Source of the DNA: G963674505 sp964575975
GTDB taxonomy: Bacteria; Desulfobacterota; Desulfobacteria; Desulfobacterales; SKZT01
DNA: 31,046 bases
NCBI GenBank assembly: GCA_964575975.1
Contig: CAZNTU010000048.1
Span: forward strand, 1 to 31,046
Reading direction: 5' to 3'
Part shown: piece after piece, positions 15,451 through 24,826 of the stretch
Position numbering within the stretch: position 1 is the first letter of the stretch
Layout: every line of letters begins with the position of its first letter
Program-made: the position numbers and the translations under genes
The notes under the pieces: model-generated
Told to the model about the DNA's origin: nothing
Seen by the model: only the letters and a program-made list of their open reading frames with translations
The model's database searches: none

Positions 15451-16467
15451 ATGGAGGAACAATCGGAGCCAAAACAGATAAAGTTGTCGTTTAGCGACAA
15501 CGAACACATTCGACAGCTTTTCGGAGAACGCAACAGCAACCTGAGAAGAATCGGGGATGCGATCGACGCGGAAATCCACGCGAGGGGAAACAGCGTCGTG
15601 ATCAGCGGCGAACCCCACGCGACGGAACTCGCGAAGAATGTTCTTTTGCAACTATACGAACTTATAGAGCAGAGGTATCCCGTATATGCGAAGGATATCG
15701 ATTATGCGGTGCGGCTTCTGAGCGGAGACCACCGCCTGAAGCTGAAGGATTTTTTTCTCGACGCGGTTTACATCACTTCGAAAAAGAATACAATAACGCC
15801 TAAAAGCCTGGCCCAAAAAGAGTACATCGAGGCAATGCGGAATTTCGACATCGTTTTCGGAATCGGCCCGGCCGGGACGGGAAAAACGTATTTGGCGATG
15901 GCAATGGCCGTAGCGGCATTGTCGAAGGGTCTGGTCAACAGGATCATACTGACTAGACCGGCGGTGGAGGCCGGGGAAGCGCTTGGTTTTTTGCCGGGGG
16001 ACTTGGCGGAGAAGGTGGACCCGTATCTCAGGCCCCTTTACGACGCGCTTCACGACATGATGCGGTTCGAAAAGGCGGCGGCGCTCATGGAGAAAGGAGT
16101 GATCGAGGTCGCGCCCATCGCCTTCATGCGCGGAAGGACATTGAACGATTCGTTCATAATTTTGGACGAGGCTCAAAACACGACTTCCGAACAGATGAAG
16201 ATGTTTTTGACCAGGCTTGGATTCAATTCCAAGGCGGTGATTACCGGGGACATAACGCAAATCGACCTGCCGGCCGCGAAAACATCGGGACTCGTGGAGA
16301 CGAAGAATATCTTGCGGGGCATACCTGGCATCCAATTCGTATTTTTCACCAAGGCGGACGTCGTACGGCACAAGCTCGTGCAGGACATCATAGACGCTTA
16401 CGAAAAGCTCGAAAAGCGCAAGAGCCTGCAACGGAGCAACGGACCTTCGGAGTCGGCGGAAGCTTGA
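15451..16467 (+). CDS. phoH: PhoH-like ATPase
   Basis: A 338-residue protein. The N-terminal ~100 residues contain a KH-like RNA-binding fold (ERNSNLRRIGDAIDAEI). The PhoH domain has Walker A GPAGTGKTY, the ILTRPAVEAGE and LGFLPGDLAEKVDPY motifs, and Walker B FIILDEAQNTT. PhoH proteins are linked to RNA handling and often sit with ybeY, as here (pgpH lies between them). Confidence 0.95.
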   Translation: MEEQSEPKQIKLSFSDNEHIRQLFGERNSNLRRIGDAIDAEIHARGNSVVISGEPHATELAKNVLLQLYELIEQRYPVYAKDIDYAVRLLSGDHRLKLKDFFLDAVYITSKKNTITPKSLAQKEYIEAMRNFDIVFGIGPAGTGKTYLAMAMAVAALSKGLVNRIILTRPAVEAGEALGFLPGDLAEKVDPYLRPLYDALHDMMRFEKAAALMEKGVIEVAPIAFMRGRTLNDSFIILDEAQNTTSEQMKMFLTRLGFNSKAVITGDITQIDLPAAKTSGLVETKNILRGIPGIQFVFFTKADVVRHKLVQDIIDAYEKLEKRKSLQRSNGPSESAEA

Positions 16468-16504
16468 CCGACAACTCCTTGCGAAATTACACAAAAGGGG
16501 AAAA

Positions 16505-16510
16505 TATAAT
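16505..16510 (+). promoter_or_regulatory. Possible -10 element ahead of pgpH
   Basis: A perfect TATAAT lies 35 nt before the pgpH ATG in the only gap of the phoH-pgpH-ybeY-tsaE run. The best -35 (TTGCGA at 16479) is 20 nt away, which is too long for a strong promoter, so this is weak. Confidence 0.3.
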
Positions 16511-16544
16511 TTTTCCGATGGGATCGCGCGAGGTTTTCGTCTAA

Positions 16545-18968
16545 ATGGGAAAGGAAAAAACTCCCCAAAAAATCGGCGAGTGGTTCGGCGAAAGTCGATC
16601 GGTGCGTTGGATTGCCCTTTTTGCGGTGGCGATCACCTTTGTCCTGTTGTTCTATCCCAAGCCGGACATATACCAAAGAGACTACGCCGTCGGAGACGTC
16701 GCCGAACGCGACATCAAAGCGCCTAAAAATTTTCTGATCGAAGACAAGGATGTCACGGAAAAAAACAAAAGAAAGGCCGTGGCGGGGGTTTTGACGGTCT
16801 ACGACTACAACGCCGCGCTTTTGCCGGAATTGACATCTCAAATAAGAGACGCGTTCGAATCCGTTCGAAATCTGATTGCCGCCGAACAAGCCGCAGCTGT
16901 TGCGCAACCGCAGGGCGACGAATACGTCGACGGTCCCCCGACTCCGCGGAAGCTCGATACCCACGATATAGTCTGGTCTAAAAAAGACAAGTTCGAAAAA
17001 AGGCTCGGCATCGCGATAAGCTCGGGGGCGTATTCGATTCTGGAAAAGGAGCTTTTTTCAGCCGACGTCGCCGAACGCATTGCGGCGATCGTGACCGAAA
17101 TTTTGCAAAACGGCGTCGTGGCGAACAAGGAAGTTCTGCTAAAGGACTCCGAGCAGGGGATAATCCTGCGGAATCTAACCCTGAAAAACGAAAAGATCGA
17201 AACGAACCTGAAGCGCTTCTACGGTCTGGACCAAGCCAAAACCATGGTTCGGGTCGTAGGGGAGCCGTTGCTCCAAGGGGTCAACTACAACCTGAAAAAC
17301 CTCGTCGTGGATTTCTGCCAGCGGCTCGTCCAACCGAACATTACCTTGAACAGAAGCGAGACCGAGGAGCGAAAGAATCTGGCCGCAGAGGCGATCCAGC
17401 CCGTTTTTTTCGAAGTCAAGGCGGGGGAAATGATTCTCCGGGAGGGAGAAAGGGTCACGGAACTCCAGCTTTTAAAGCTTGCGACTCTTAAATCAAGCGT
17501 GGAAAACGAAAAAATCTACATGGTAAGCATAGGGTCCGCCACAATCCTGCTGGTGTTCATTATCGTCGTCTACCTGATCGTGGTGGAACATAAAGCGTTG
17601 ACTTCGGGAAACCAGAACAAGAACATAATGTTCCTTGCCACCGTTCTGATCCTTTTCATCCTCGTGGGCAAGGTTTCCGGTTCCATTGCCGAAACGCTTC
17701 CGCGCAACCTTCCCTACAATCTGGATCCATCCTCCATTTCGTTCGGAATTCCCATCGCGTCGGGCGCCATGGTGGTTTGCCTTTTCATGGGCACCGAGAT
17801 CGCCGTGGCTTTCGCGTTGTTGGTTTCGGTGTGCTTGGCGGTCGTATTCAACAACCGGTTCGACCTTTTCCTCTATTTTTTTCTGAACGGTGCCATGGGG
17901 GTCTACTGGGTCAAGCATTGCCGGGAAAGAAAGGTTTTCGCCCATGCGGGTCTGAGACTTGGAATGCTGAACATGCTTCTGGCGAGCACGATCAACATTT
18001 ACACGGGAGACATTACGGGTTTTCAATACCTCTGGGACTTGGTCTTCGCCTTCCTGGGGGGATTGGGGGCCGGAATTTTCACGGCCGGGTTGGCGCCGCT
18101 GTTCGAGACTTTGTTCGGGTACGCCACGGACATTACCCTTCTGGAATTGGCAAATCTCGACAGGCCGATCTTGCGAAGACTTATGATCGAGGCGCCTGGC
18201 ACGTATCATCATTCCGTGATTGTCGGTTCCTTGGTGGAGGCCGCCGCCGCCGAAATAGGCGCAAACCCTCTCCTGGCTAAAGTCTGCGGCTACTTCCACG
18301 ACATCGGCAAGGTGAGAAAGCCCCTCTATTTCATCGAAAACCAGACCAATTTGAAAAATCCGCACGACAAACTGGCGCCGTCCATGTCCAGGAGAATTCT
18401 CATCGCCCACGTGAAGGAAGGCGTCGAAATGGGAGCGGAACACAAGCTTCCTCGCGTGGTCCTTGACGCGATCCAGCAGCATCACGGAACCAGCCTCATT
18501 CGATTTTTCTACGACAAAGCCGTGAAATTGCAGGGCGAAAAAAACGTCAAGGAAGAAGACTACAGGTATCCCGGCCCCAAACCGTCGACGCGGGAAGCCG
18601 GGCTTGTCATGCTGGCCGACGTGGTGGAGGCGGCCTCCAGGACGCTGGACAACCCCACCCCCGCCCGAATCCAAGGGCTCGTCCAGAACCTTATCAACAA
18701 GATTTTCTCGGACGGGCAGCTGAACGATTGCGAGATCACCTTGAGAGATCTGCATATGATCGCGAAGAATTTCAATACGATCCTGACCGGAATACATCAC
18801 CATCGGATCGAATACAACGAACCCGTGGTTCCGGGAATCGGGAAAGCCAAAAACGGCAAAGGCAGAAATGACAGTCCTGATAAGCAACAACCAAAAGAAA
18901 AAAAAGATACGCCCCGGGAAAATCCGGAAAACGTCTCAGGCCATCTTAAACGCCTTGGAATACCCTGA
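16545..18968 (+). CDS. pgpH: 7TMR-HD family c-di-AMP phosphodiesterase (PgpH/YqfF type)
   Basis: An 807-residue protein. Residues 20-40 are a membrane helix, followed by a large extracytoplasmic 7TMR-HDED-like region to about 325, then seven membrane segments (about 325-540), and a cytoplasmic HD domain with YHHSVIVGSLVEAA and GYFHDIGKVRKPLYF, which carries the metal-binding HD pair. Family members hydrolyse c-di-AMP. The last 33 residues are hydrophilic and are encoded by DNA that also encodes the start of ybeY in another frame. Confidence 0.9.
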   Translation: MGKEKTPQKIGEWFGESRSVRWIALFAVAITFVLLFYPKPDIYQRDYAVGDVAERDIKAPKNFLIEDKDVTEKNKRKAVAGVLTVYDYNAALLPELTSQIRDAFESVRNLIAAEQAAAVAQPQGDEYVDGPPTPRKLDTHDIVWSKKDKFEKRLGIAISSGAYSILEKELFSADVAERIAAIVTEILQNGVVANKEVLLKDSEQGIILRNLTLKNEKIETNLKRFYGLDQAKTMVRVVGEPLLQGVNYNLKNLVVDFCQRLVQPNITLNRSETEERKNLAAEAIQPVFFEVKAGEMILREGERVTELQLLKLATLKSSVENEKIYMVSIGSATILLVFIIVVYLIVVEHKALTSGNQNKNIMFLATVLILFILVGKVSGSIAETLPRNLPYNLDPSSISFGIPIASGAMVVCLFMGTEIAVAFALLVSVCLAVVFNNRFDLFLYFFLNGAMGVYWVKHCRERKVFAHAGLRLGMLNMLLASTINIYTGDITGFQYLWDLVFAFLGGLGAGIFTAGLAPLFETLFGYATDITLLELANLDRPILRRLMIEAPGTYHHSVIVGSLVEAAAAEIGANPLLAKVCGYFHDIGKVRKPLYFIENQTNLKNPHDKLAPSMSRRILIAHVKEGVEMGAEHKLPRVVLDAIQQHHGTSLIRFFYDKAVKLQGEKNVKEEDYRYPGPKPSTREAGLVMLADVVEAASRTLDNPTPARIQGLVQNLINKIFSDGQLNDCEITLRDLHMIAKNFNTILTGIHHHRIEYNEPVVPGIGKAKNGKGRNDSPDKQQPKEKKDTPRENPENVSGHLKRLGIP

Positions 18969-19317
18969 AGCGGAGCTTTCCCTCCTGATCGTCGACGACG
19001 AGGAGATCGCCGGACTCAACAGCCGGTATTTGAACAGGCAAGGCCCGACCAACGTGATCGCCTTTCCGATGCTGGAGGGGGAATTTTCCGATCTCGACCG
19101 GCAATTGCTCGGCGACGTGGTCGTTTCGGTGGAAACGACCCAGAGAGAAGCCGACGAAGGGGGCGTGGACTTTGAAACCCGGTTCGACGAGCTTCTGGTG
19201 CATGGCATTCTTCACTTGCTGGGCTACGACCACGAGGACGACGAGCAAAGAGCCATGGAAATGGACGAAAAAAGCAGGGAGCTTATGGCCCTGATCTGTT
19301 CGAACAACACGCCATGA
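18868..19317 (+). CDS. ybeY: Endoribonuclease YbeY (16S rRNA maturation)
   Basis: A 149-residue protein with the zinc-binding HGILHLLGYDHEDD motif near the C-terminus (H3 pattern HxxxHxxGYDH) and the TNVIAFPM segment. The N-terminus (MTVLISNNQ) matches the usual YbeY start, so the 101-nt overlap with the end of pgpH appears genuine. It functions in 16S rRNA 3' processing and ribosome quality control. Confidence 0.95.
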   Translation: MTVLISNNQKKKKIRPGKIRKTSQAILNALEYPEAELSLLIVDDEEIAGLNSRYLNRQGPTNVIAFPMLEGEFSDLDRQLLGDVVVSVETTQREADEGGVDFETRFDELLVHGILHLLGYDHEDDEQRAMEMDEKSRELMALICSNNTP

Positions 19318-19790
19318 GCCTCCTGATCGTATCGAAATCCGCGGAGGAAACCCGTCGAATCGGAGAGGCGATAGGCCGTCTTTTGAACGAAGGCGTCGTG
19401 ATCAAACTCGCGGGAGACCTTGGCAGCGGAAAGACCGCAATTGCGCAAGGCATTGCGAAAGGGCTGGACGTCCCGCCGGAATATTACGTCACCAGCCCCA
19501 CCTTCACGCTGGTGAACCAGTACCCGGGAAGACTCGAGTTCCATCACGCGGATCTTTACCGCCTCGGAGACGTCGTGGACTTCGAGGACATCGGGTTGTT
19601 GGACATCCTTTTCGAAGACGGCGTCGTGGCGGTCGAGTGGGCCGAGAAGCTGCCGGAGGAATTCGAAAACCAGATCGCGATCCGCATGACCATCGCCGAC
19701 GACGCCTCGAGGGAAATCCGAATCTCCGCTCGGGGGAATTTTGCGGGGCCTTTCTTAAAAAAACTTGAAAAATACGCGGAAATTCATTAA
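19314..19790 (+). CDS. tsaE: tRNA threonylcarbamoyladenosine biosynthesis ATPase TsaE
   Basis: A 158-residue P-loop protein with Walker A GDLGSGKTAIAQG, the SPTFTLVNQY motif and HHADLYRL, ending in VAVEWAEKLPE. It works with TsaB and TsaD in making t6A37 on ANN-decoding tRNAs. Its ATG overlaps the ybeY stop by 4 nt. Confidence 0.95.
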   Translation: MSLLIVSKSAEETRRIGEAIGRLLNEGVVIKLAGDLGSGKTAIAQGIAKGLDVPPEYYVTSPTFTLVNQYPGRLEFHHADLYRLGDVVDFEDIGLLDILFEDGVVAVEWAEKLPEEFENQIAIRMTIADDASREIRISARGNFAGPFLKKLEKYAEIH

Positions 19791-19947
19791 AGGATTAGCT
19801 TTTTTGATCGGGAAAATGCGGCTTGCTGTTTTGCCCGGTGCGACAATGGTTTTGCCGGCGAGACCCGAACCCGGTTTTCGGCCGGCGAACGAAACAACGG
19901 AGCTTTGGCCCCGCTAAACGAGGAGGAGTCTTCTTCAAGGAGCAAAT

Positions 19948-21174
19948 ATGGCGCTTTATGTGATGAAATTCGGCGGAACTTCCGTGGGAAACCTGGATAA
20001 AATCAAGAACGTCGCCAGGCGGGTCGCAAAGGCGTACGACAACGGCGACGAGGTGGTAGTCATTTTGTCGGCCATGGCGGGCGTGACGGACGGCCTGATC
20101 AATCTGGCCCGTCAAGTTACCGAATCGCCCGTGAAAAGGGAACTGGACGTCCTGATGGCCACGGGCGAGCAGACGACCGCGGCGCTTCTGGCGATAACTT
20201 TGCAGTCCATGGGCTACAAGTCCCAGTCCCTGCTGGGATACCAGGCCGAGGTCCGCACCGATTGCGCCTACGGCAACGCCCGAATCCTGGATATCGGCGC
20301 GGGACGCATCAAAGAGCTGTTGAAGGACGGACAAATAGTCGTGATCGCCGGTTTTCAAGGGTGCGACATCAACGGCAACATCACGACGCTGGGACGCGGC
20401 GGTTCGGACACGTCGGCGGTCGCCATCGCGGCCGCCGTCAAGGCGGACGCCTGCGAAATCTATACGGACGTGGACGGCGTGTACACGGCGGACCCGAACA
20501 TTTGCAAACACGCCCGAAAGCTGAAAACAATCACGTTCGACGAAATGCTGGAAATGGCGAGCCTGGGCGCGAAAGTGCTCCAGATTCGATCCGTGGAATT
20601 CGCGAAAAAATACAACGTGCCGGTGCACGTAAGATCATCGTTTTCCGAGGAGGAGGGTACCATGGTTGTCAATGACGAAGATGCCGGAATGGAACGTCTT
20701 GTCGTATCCGGAGTCACGTATAAAAAGGACGAAGCTCGAATCACTGTGAAAAAAGTTCCGGACCAGCCGGGAGTCGCCGCGAAAATCTTCACCCCCATCG
20801 CCGAGGCGGGCATCAACGTGGACATGATCATCCAGAACACGCGCCAGGGAGGCCAGACCGACCTGACCTTCACGGTCCCCCGAGGCGATTTCAAGCAGGC
20901 CATGGAGATCGAAAGAAACGTCGCCAAGGAGATCGGCGCCGAGGAAGTGCTGGGCGACGACGGCATCGCCAAGGTTTCGGTCACGGGCGTGGGCATGAAA
21001 AACCACTCCGGAGTAGCCTCCAAGATGTTCGCCGTCCTCGCCAAGGAAAACATCAACATTCTGCTGATCAGCACGTCGGAAATCAGAATTTCCTGCATCG
21101 TTTCCGAAAAGCACACCGAACTTGCCGTAAGAGCCCTGCATACCGCTTTCGGCCTCGACAAACCCGAAGCATAA
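19948..21174 (+). CDS. lysC: Aspartate kinase
   Basis: A 408-residue aspartokinase. The catalytic domain begins MKFGGTSVGN and includes TLGRGGSDTSA (substrate/ATP site) and EIYTDVDGVYTADP; two ACT domains occupy about 265-400 (ITVKKVPDQPGVAAKIF and VGMKNHSGVASKMF). It phosphorylates aspartate, the first step to Lys, Thr and Met, with feedback through the ACT domains. The ATG follows AAGGAG. The 157-nt leader shows no feature I could call a lysine riboswitch. Confidence 0.96.
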   Translation: MALYVMKFGGTSVGNLDKIKNVARRVAKAYDNGDEVVVILSAMAGVTDGLINLARQVTESPVKRELDVLMATGEQTTAALLAITLQSMGYKSQSLLGYQAEVRTDCAYGNARILDIGAGRIKELLKDGQIVVIAGFQGCDINGNITTLGRGGSDTSAVAIAAAVKADACEIYTDVDGVYTADPNICKHARKLKTITFDEMLEMASLGAKVLQIRSVEFAKKYNVPVHVRSSFSEEEGTMVVNDEDAGMERLVVSGVTYKKDEARITVKKVPDQPGVAAKIFTPIAEAGINVDMIIQNTRQGGQTDLTFTVPRGDFKQAMEIERNVAKEIGAEEVLGDDGIAKVSVTGVGMKNHSGVASKMFAVLAKENINILLISTSEIRISCIVSEKHTELAVRALHTAFGLDKPEA

Positions 21175-21203
21175 ACGCCGTCGACAGCCGGTCCTTCGGA
21201 CGA

Positions 21204-21305
21204 ATGAAAGGTTTCAGCCCCGAACAGACGATAATGGCGCTGATTGTCTGCGCCATTATCGTTGTTTTGTTCGTCTGGAGAGCGTTTGTGTCTTTACGGT
21301 TTTAA
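21204..21305 (+). CDS. 33-residue single-membrane-helix ORF
   Basis: A 33-residue frame begins MKGFSPEQTIM and contains one clear hydrophobic helix (ALIVCAIIVVLFVW) followed by a basic end. It could be a real small membrane protein, or the N-terminus of a lost transporter gene whose first helix this resembles. Its DNA contains the perfect hairpin at 21228-21262. There is only a weak ribosome site, so confidence is limited. Confidence 0.4.
   Translation: MKGFSPEQTIMALIVCAIIVVLFVWRAFVSLRF
21228..21262 (+). terminator. Perfect 13-bp hairpin after lysC, possible terminator
   Basis: ACGATAATGGCGC and GCGCCATTATCGT form a perfect stem with a 9-nt loop, followed by a T-rich tract (TGTTTTGTTC). It lies 54 nt after the lysC stop and overlaps the 33-residue ORF. 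It fits an intrinsic terminator, although the U-tract is imperfect. Confidence 0.5.
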
Positions 21306-21387
21306 TCGCCCTGAATTTTTCGTACAATGAGTAAAAACATTCGCTTTTCGCGGCGCGCATAACCGTCCGCGGAGAAGAGAGGGGGCG

Positions 21388-22762
21388 ATGCCGGAATATC
21401 GAAAACCAAAAAGATTCTTCGAAGACAGCGGGGTGGTCGATCCGCGCAGCGCCTATCACGTGGAGTTGGAAAACGTGGTCAACCCCAAGGGGCAGGATAT
21501 CCAAACCATGGTGGATCTCGGGCGCTGTTTTTCCATTTTCGCCCCCAGGCAAAGCGGAAAAACCACGTTCTTCCGGGACTTTTGCGCGAGGCTGTCGCAA
21601 GATCCGACCTATATCCCCGTCCTGCTCAGTTTCCAGGAGTACAAGAACCTTCAATCCTCCCGGTTCTACGATCAAATACAAATCGCGCTTCGGGAACAAC
21701 TTGCCGAAAGGTTGAGCGGAACGAACTGTCCGCAACTCGATTCGGTCCAATCGTTTTTGGAGACTTGGAAAATTTCGGATCACATCGCGTTTCGCGATCT
21801 GTTCGAAACGTTGAACCGAATGATCCAACAAAAGAAAATTGTCGTCTTCATCGACGAATTCGACGGCATCCCGCGTTCCGAGTTGGAAAACTTTTTGACC
21901 ACCTTGAGGGAGCTGTATCAAAGCAGGCCAGCCATGGTTGGTAAATCGCCTGGGGACGATATTGACCGTCGATGTCAAACCGAAAACCACGACCATGATC
22001 GCCGAGGCCGACGTGGATGCGGCCGTCGAACTGTTGATGAAGGAACGAAACAGCCATTTCGACAATCTTCTCGAAAAGGCCAGGCACCACAAGGAGACTT
22101 TCGTGCAAATCGTTTTCGACGGCGTCGATTACAACCCCGACCACGAGGATCAATCCTATCTGGAACAATACGGTCTGATACGGGAGCAAGCCGAAAAGGC
22201 CCGCCCGGCCAATCCCATATACGAACGTCGGTTTCTCAAGGCGTTTTTCCGTCAGGCCGACGCCGTAGCGGATGTCGCCCACGGAAGATACTACACTGCG
22301 GACGGTTTTCTCGACATGTTCGCAATTCTCACGGATTTCGAAGAATATATCATGCGAATCGGGGTCAATGCTTTCGGGAAAGAAAAGCCGTACGAAAAAA
22401 CCGGCCAGTTTCTGTTGACCGCTTGGCTGTACCCGTTCGTGGAAGGAGGCCGGGGAGAGCTGCGCCATGAACTTGCTTCGGGGCTGGGACGCATGGACGT
22501 CCTGCTGACCTGTCGCGGCCGAAAATACATTCTCGAAACCAAAATCAACCGAAGCCGCCTGTCCCGGACCATCTCCCTCGCCGTCGATCAGGTCGCGACC
22601 AAATATCTCTCGACCGAACAGGCCGACGAGGGATACATCGTGGTTTTCGACCCGAAAAGGAAAGTGGGCGAGGTGTCGGAACCCGAACACCGAGTATCGG
22701 CCGGGCGAAAACTTTCGATTTTCGTGATCGCCATTGGAGGAGGGCGGAAAGAATTCCCCTGA
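21388..22762 (+). pseudogene. AAA-ATPase/PD-(D/E)XK nuclease-like gene with internal deletion and frameshift
   Basis: The first 180 residues (ATG 21388) are the N-terminal ATPase half: Walker A-like FAPRQSGKTTF and Walker B IVVFIDEFDGIP. Near 21921-21930 the frame changes and a second frame carries AGQPWLVNRLGTILTVD onward to a C-terminal nuclease-like domain (RMDVLLTCRGRKYILETK, i.e. D...ExK) ending at 22762. Intact members have roughly 100 more residues between these parts, so an internal stretch has been lost. This is the AAA-ATPase-like/DUF1703 type often expanded in anaerobes. Confidence 0.75.
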
Positions 22763-22866
22763 CCTTCCAAGGGTTCTTGTCGGTAGACGGAAAAGGCATT
22801 GCCTCTGCCACGTCAAAAGTGGACGGTTTTCCGAGTCGATATCCTATAGACCAACTCCGGCACCTC

Positions 22867-23510
22867 TCAGCCGACGCTGGATCGTATCGCCTCCAGGAGC
22901 TTTTCCACAGGAGAAGCCTTGTAGAGGTACGCCGTCGCCCCCACGACTTCGATGCCCGGCTCGGTCGCGAGAAGTTTCGACAGCCCCTGCCGCAATACGG
23001 CGTGGTCGTCGGCGACGAGTATTCNNNNNNNNNNNNNNNNNNNNNNNNNNNNNNNNNNNNNNNNNNNNNNNNNNNNNNNNNNNNNNNNNNNNNNNNNNNN
23101 NNNNNNNNNNNNNNNNNNNNNNNNAGAAGTTTCGACAGCCCCTGCCGCAATACGGCGTGGTCGTCGGCGACGAGTATTCTGATATTCCTCCCCTCTTTCG
23201 GGGCGCCGGCCTCGGTCTCCTTCAAGACCGCTTCGGATTCCGTCGTCTCCGGCCGTTCGGATCTTCGCGAGACTTCCTTCGGCGCCTCCAGCGTCACACG
23301 GCATCCTTTGCCGGGCGCGCTGTCGATCTCGAAGCGGCCTCCCGCGAACTCGACCCGCTCCTTGATCGTAAACAGTCCGAATCCTGTCATCTTTCCGTCT
23401 TTTTCCTCCAATGCGACGGGATCGAATCCTTTGCCCTCGTCTTTCACGCCGATCCGAATCCGGTCTTCAAGAACGCGCGCCTCCACTTTCGCCGAATCGG
23501 CCCCGGGCGG
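22867..23510 (-). pseudogene. Histidine kinase C-terminus fused to a deleted response regulator (remnant, with scaffold gap)
   Basis: On the minus strand, ADSAKVEARV followed by DEGKGFDPVAL and GFGLFTIKERVEFAGG is a HATPase_c domain. It is followed in frame by ILVADDHAVLRQGLSKL, a receiver N-terminus, and then by GATAYLYKASPVEKLLEAI, a receiver C-terminus. The receiver middle with the phospho-acceptor Asp is missing, and the kinase lacks everything upstream of HATPase_c. A 100-N gap interrupts it at 23025-23124, but the flanks of the gap are identical. Confidence 0.7.
22970..23179. other. Scaffold gap with identical 55-nt flanks (probable assembly artefact)
   Basis: Bases 22970-23024 and 23125-23179 are the same 55 nt. 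Between them lie exactly 100 N. Two contigs ending in the same k-mer-length sequence appear to have been scaffolded instead of merged. Collapsing one copy and the Ns gives a continuous receiver-domain reading frame. Confidence 0.85.
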
Positions 23511-23695
23511 GTTGGCATGTCGGTTGATAATTGGAAGCCTTCGAATATAATCCTCCCTTTTGGAATCGGATGGAACTGGGTTTCGAACGGGAGCATCGCA
23601 GTTCGAAACTTGAATCCGATAAACATTCGGTGCATAATAGCCCAAGTACGTTTGGTTTTCGAGAACAACAACGTTAACAGTTCAAGGATTGAAAC

Positions 23696-24826
23696 ATGAG
23701 TTTGGAACTTGTCGAATTAATCGAGAAAGCAAAGAAACTTCCATTGATACCCTTAAAGGCGACAACCAAATACCACGAAGAAATTCCGGCCCTGAAAAAA
23801 TACGTGGACGACACCCTGGCCTCGAATCCATCCATCGACACTTTGATCGGGAACAACCCGCTGCAGGTAATGTACGACAACCACGGCCACCATGCGGCGT
23901 TCATGGCAACAGTGTTCGGCGTAGGCAACTACGAACTGCTTGCCAGGACGGTTCCTTGGGTTTATCGCGCGTACTCCGCGCACAGATTTTCCTACGATTA
24001 CTTTTCAATAGAGCTAAAAACCTGGATCGATGCCCTCGATAAACACATCCCCCCCGATCTTACAGCAGAGATCAAATCGGTTTATTCATGGATGATCAAG
24101 CACCATGAAAGCATGATTTACTTGTCGCGATTCGAGGAGGAATTGAAACTTCCGATCGGCGAAGACTGGCTGGGAAGAAAAAATTCGTTTCTGGCCGCCT
24201 TATTGGCGGGAGATCATACGAAGTGCCTTTATATCGCGAGGGAGTCCGCCTCTGCAAGTGAAGAGATAGAACCGTTTTATTTGCACGTCATACAGCCTGT
24301 CATGTATGAGATCGGCATGCTCTGGGAGCGCGGGGCAATCTCGGTTGCACAAGAGCATCTCGCCTCGGCGATAGTTGTCAGAGTGATGGCTGCGACCGGC
24401 ATGCTGGTGAATACTCCAGAGAAAATCAAGGCCAGGGCAGTCGTTGCGGCAGCGCCCAACGAATTCCATGAAATCGGCGCGTGGATGATTTCCGATATAC
24501 TTGAACACGAAGGTTGGGAAGTGAGATACCTTGGCGCCAACACGCCGGCAGGCGATCTTTTCGATCTGCTTCGCTCCTTTCATCCAAAGTTGCTGCTACT
24601 GTCGGTGACAATGCCTTTCAATATCTTGAAAGCCAAGGAAATAGTAGATACTCTAAAAAAGGACGAAGAACTAAATGAAATATCGGTTATTGTAGGCGGA
24701 CGCTCATTCAACGACACTCCCGACTTGTGGCGATCAATTGGCGCAGACTGTTTCGCGGCCAACGCATTGGAATTAAAAGCACTGCTTCGCAGCATGGAGA
24801 AACAATGGACGAATTCGAACAGTTGA
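23696..24826 (+). CDS. Stand-alone cobalamin-binding protein with CarH-like B12 module
   Basis: A 376-residue protein. Residues 1-155 are helical and of unknown type. Residues about 160-240 form a B12-binding helical cap with LWERGAISVAQEH, a W-x9-EH motif as in CarH/LitR photoreceptors. Residues about 245-370 form a Rossmann-like B12 domain with NEFHEIG (the ExHxxG cobalamin-ligand motif) and GWEVRYLGANTP. No MerR DNA-binding domain is attached. Known: W-x9-EH with ExHxxG binds adenosylcobalamin in CarH. Inference: a B12- or light-linked sensor that passes its signal through protein contacts. It overlaps the next gene by 22 nt. Confidence 0.85.
   Translation: MSLELVELIEKAKKLPLIPLKATTKYHEEIPALKKYVDDTLASNPSIDTLIGNNPLQVMYDNHGHHAAFMATVFGVGNYELLARTVPWVYRAYSAHRFSYDYFSIELKTWIDALDKHIPPDLTAEIKSVYSWMIKHHESMIYLSRFEEELKLPIGEDWLGRKNSFLAALLAGDHTKCLYIARESASASEEIEPFYLHVIQPVMYEIGMLWERGAISVAQEHLASAIVVRVMAATGMLVNTPEKIKARAVVAAAPNEFHEIGAWMISDILEHEGWEVRYLGANTPAGDLFDLLRSFHPKLLLLSVTMPFNILKAKEIVDTLKKDEELNEISVIVGGRSFNDTPDLWRSIGADCFAANALELKALLRSMEKQWTNSNS

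Noticed and set aside
19791..19947. Lysine riboswitch or other leader RNA ahead of lysC
   Set aside because: The leader is only 157 nt and I could not find the conserved helices; a weak GC-rich inverted repeat (CCGGC/GCCGG) is not enough.
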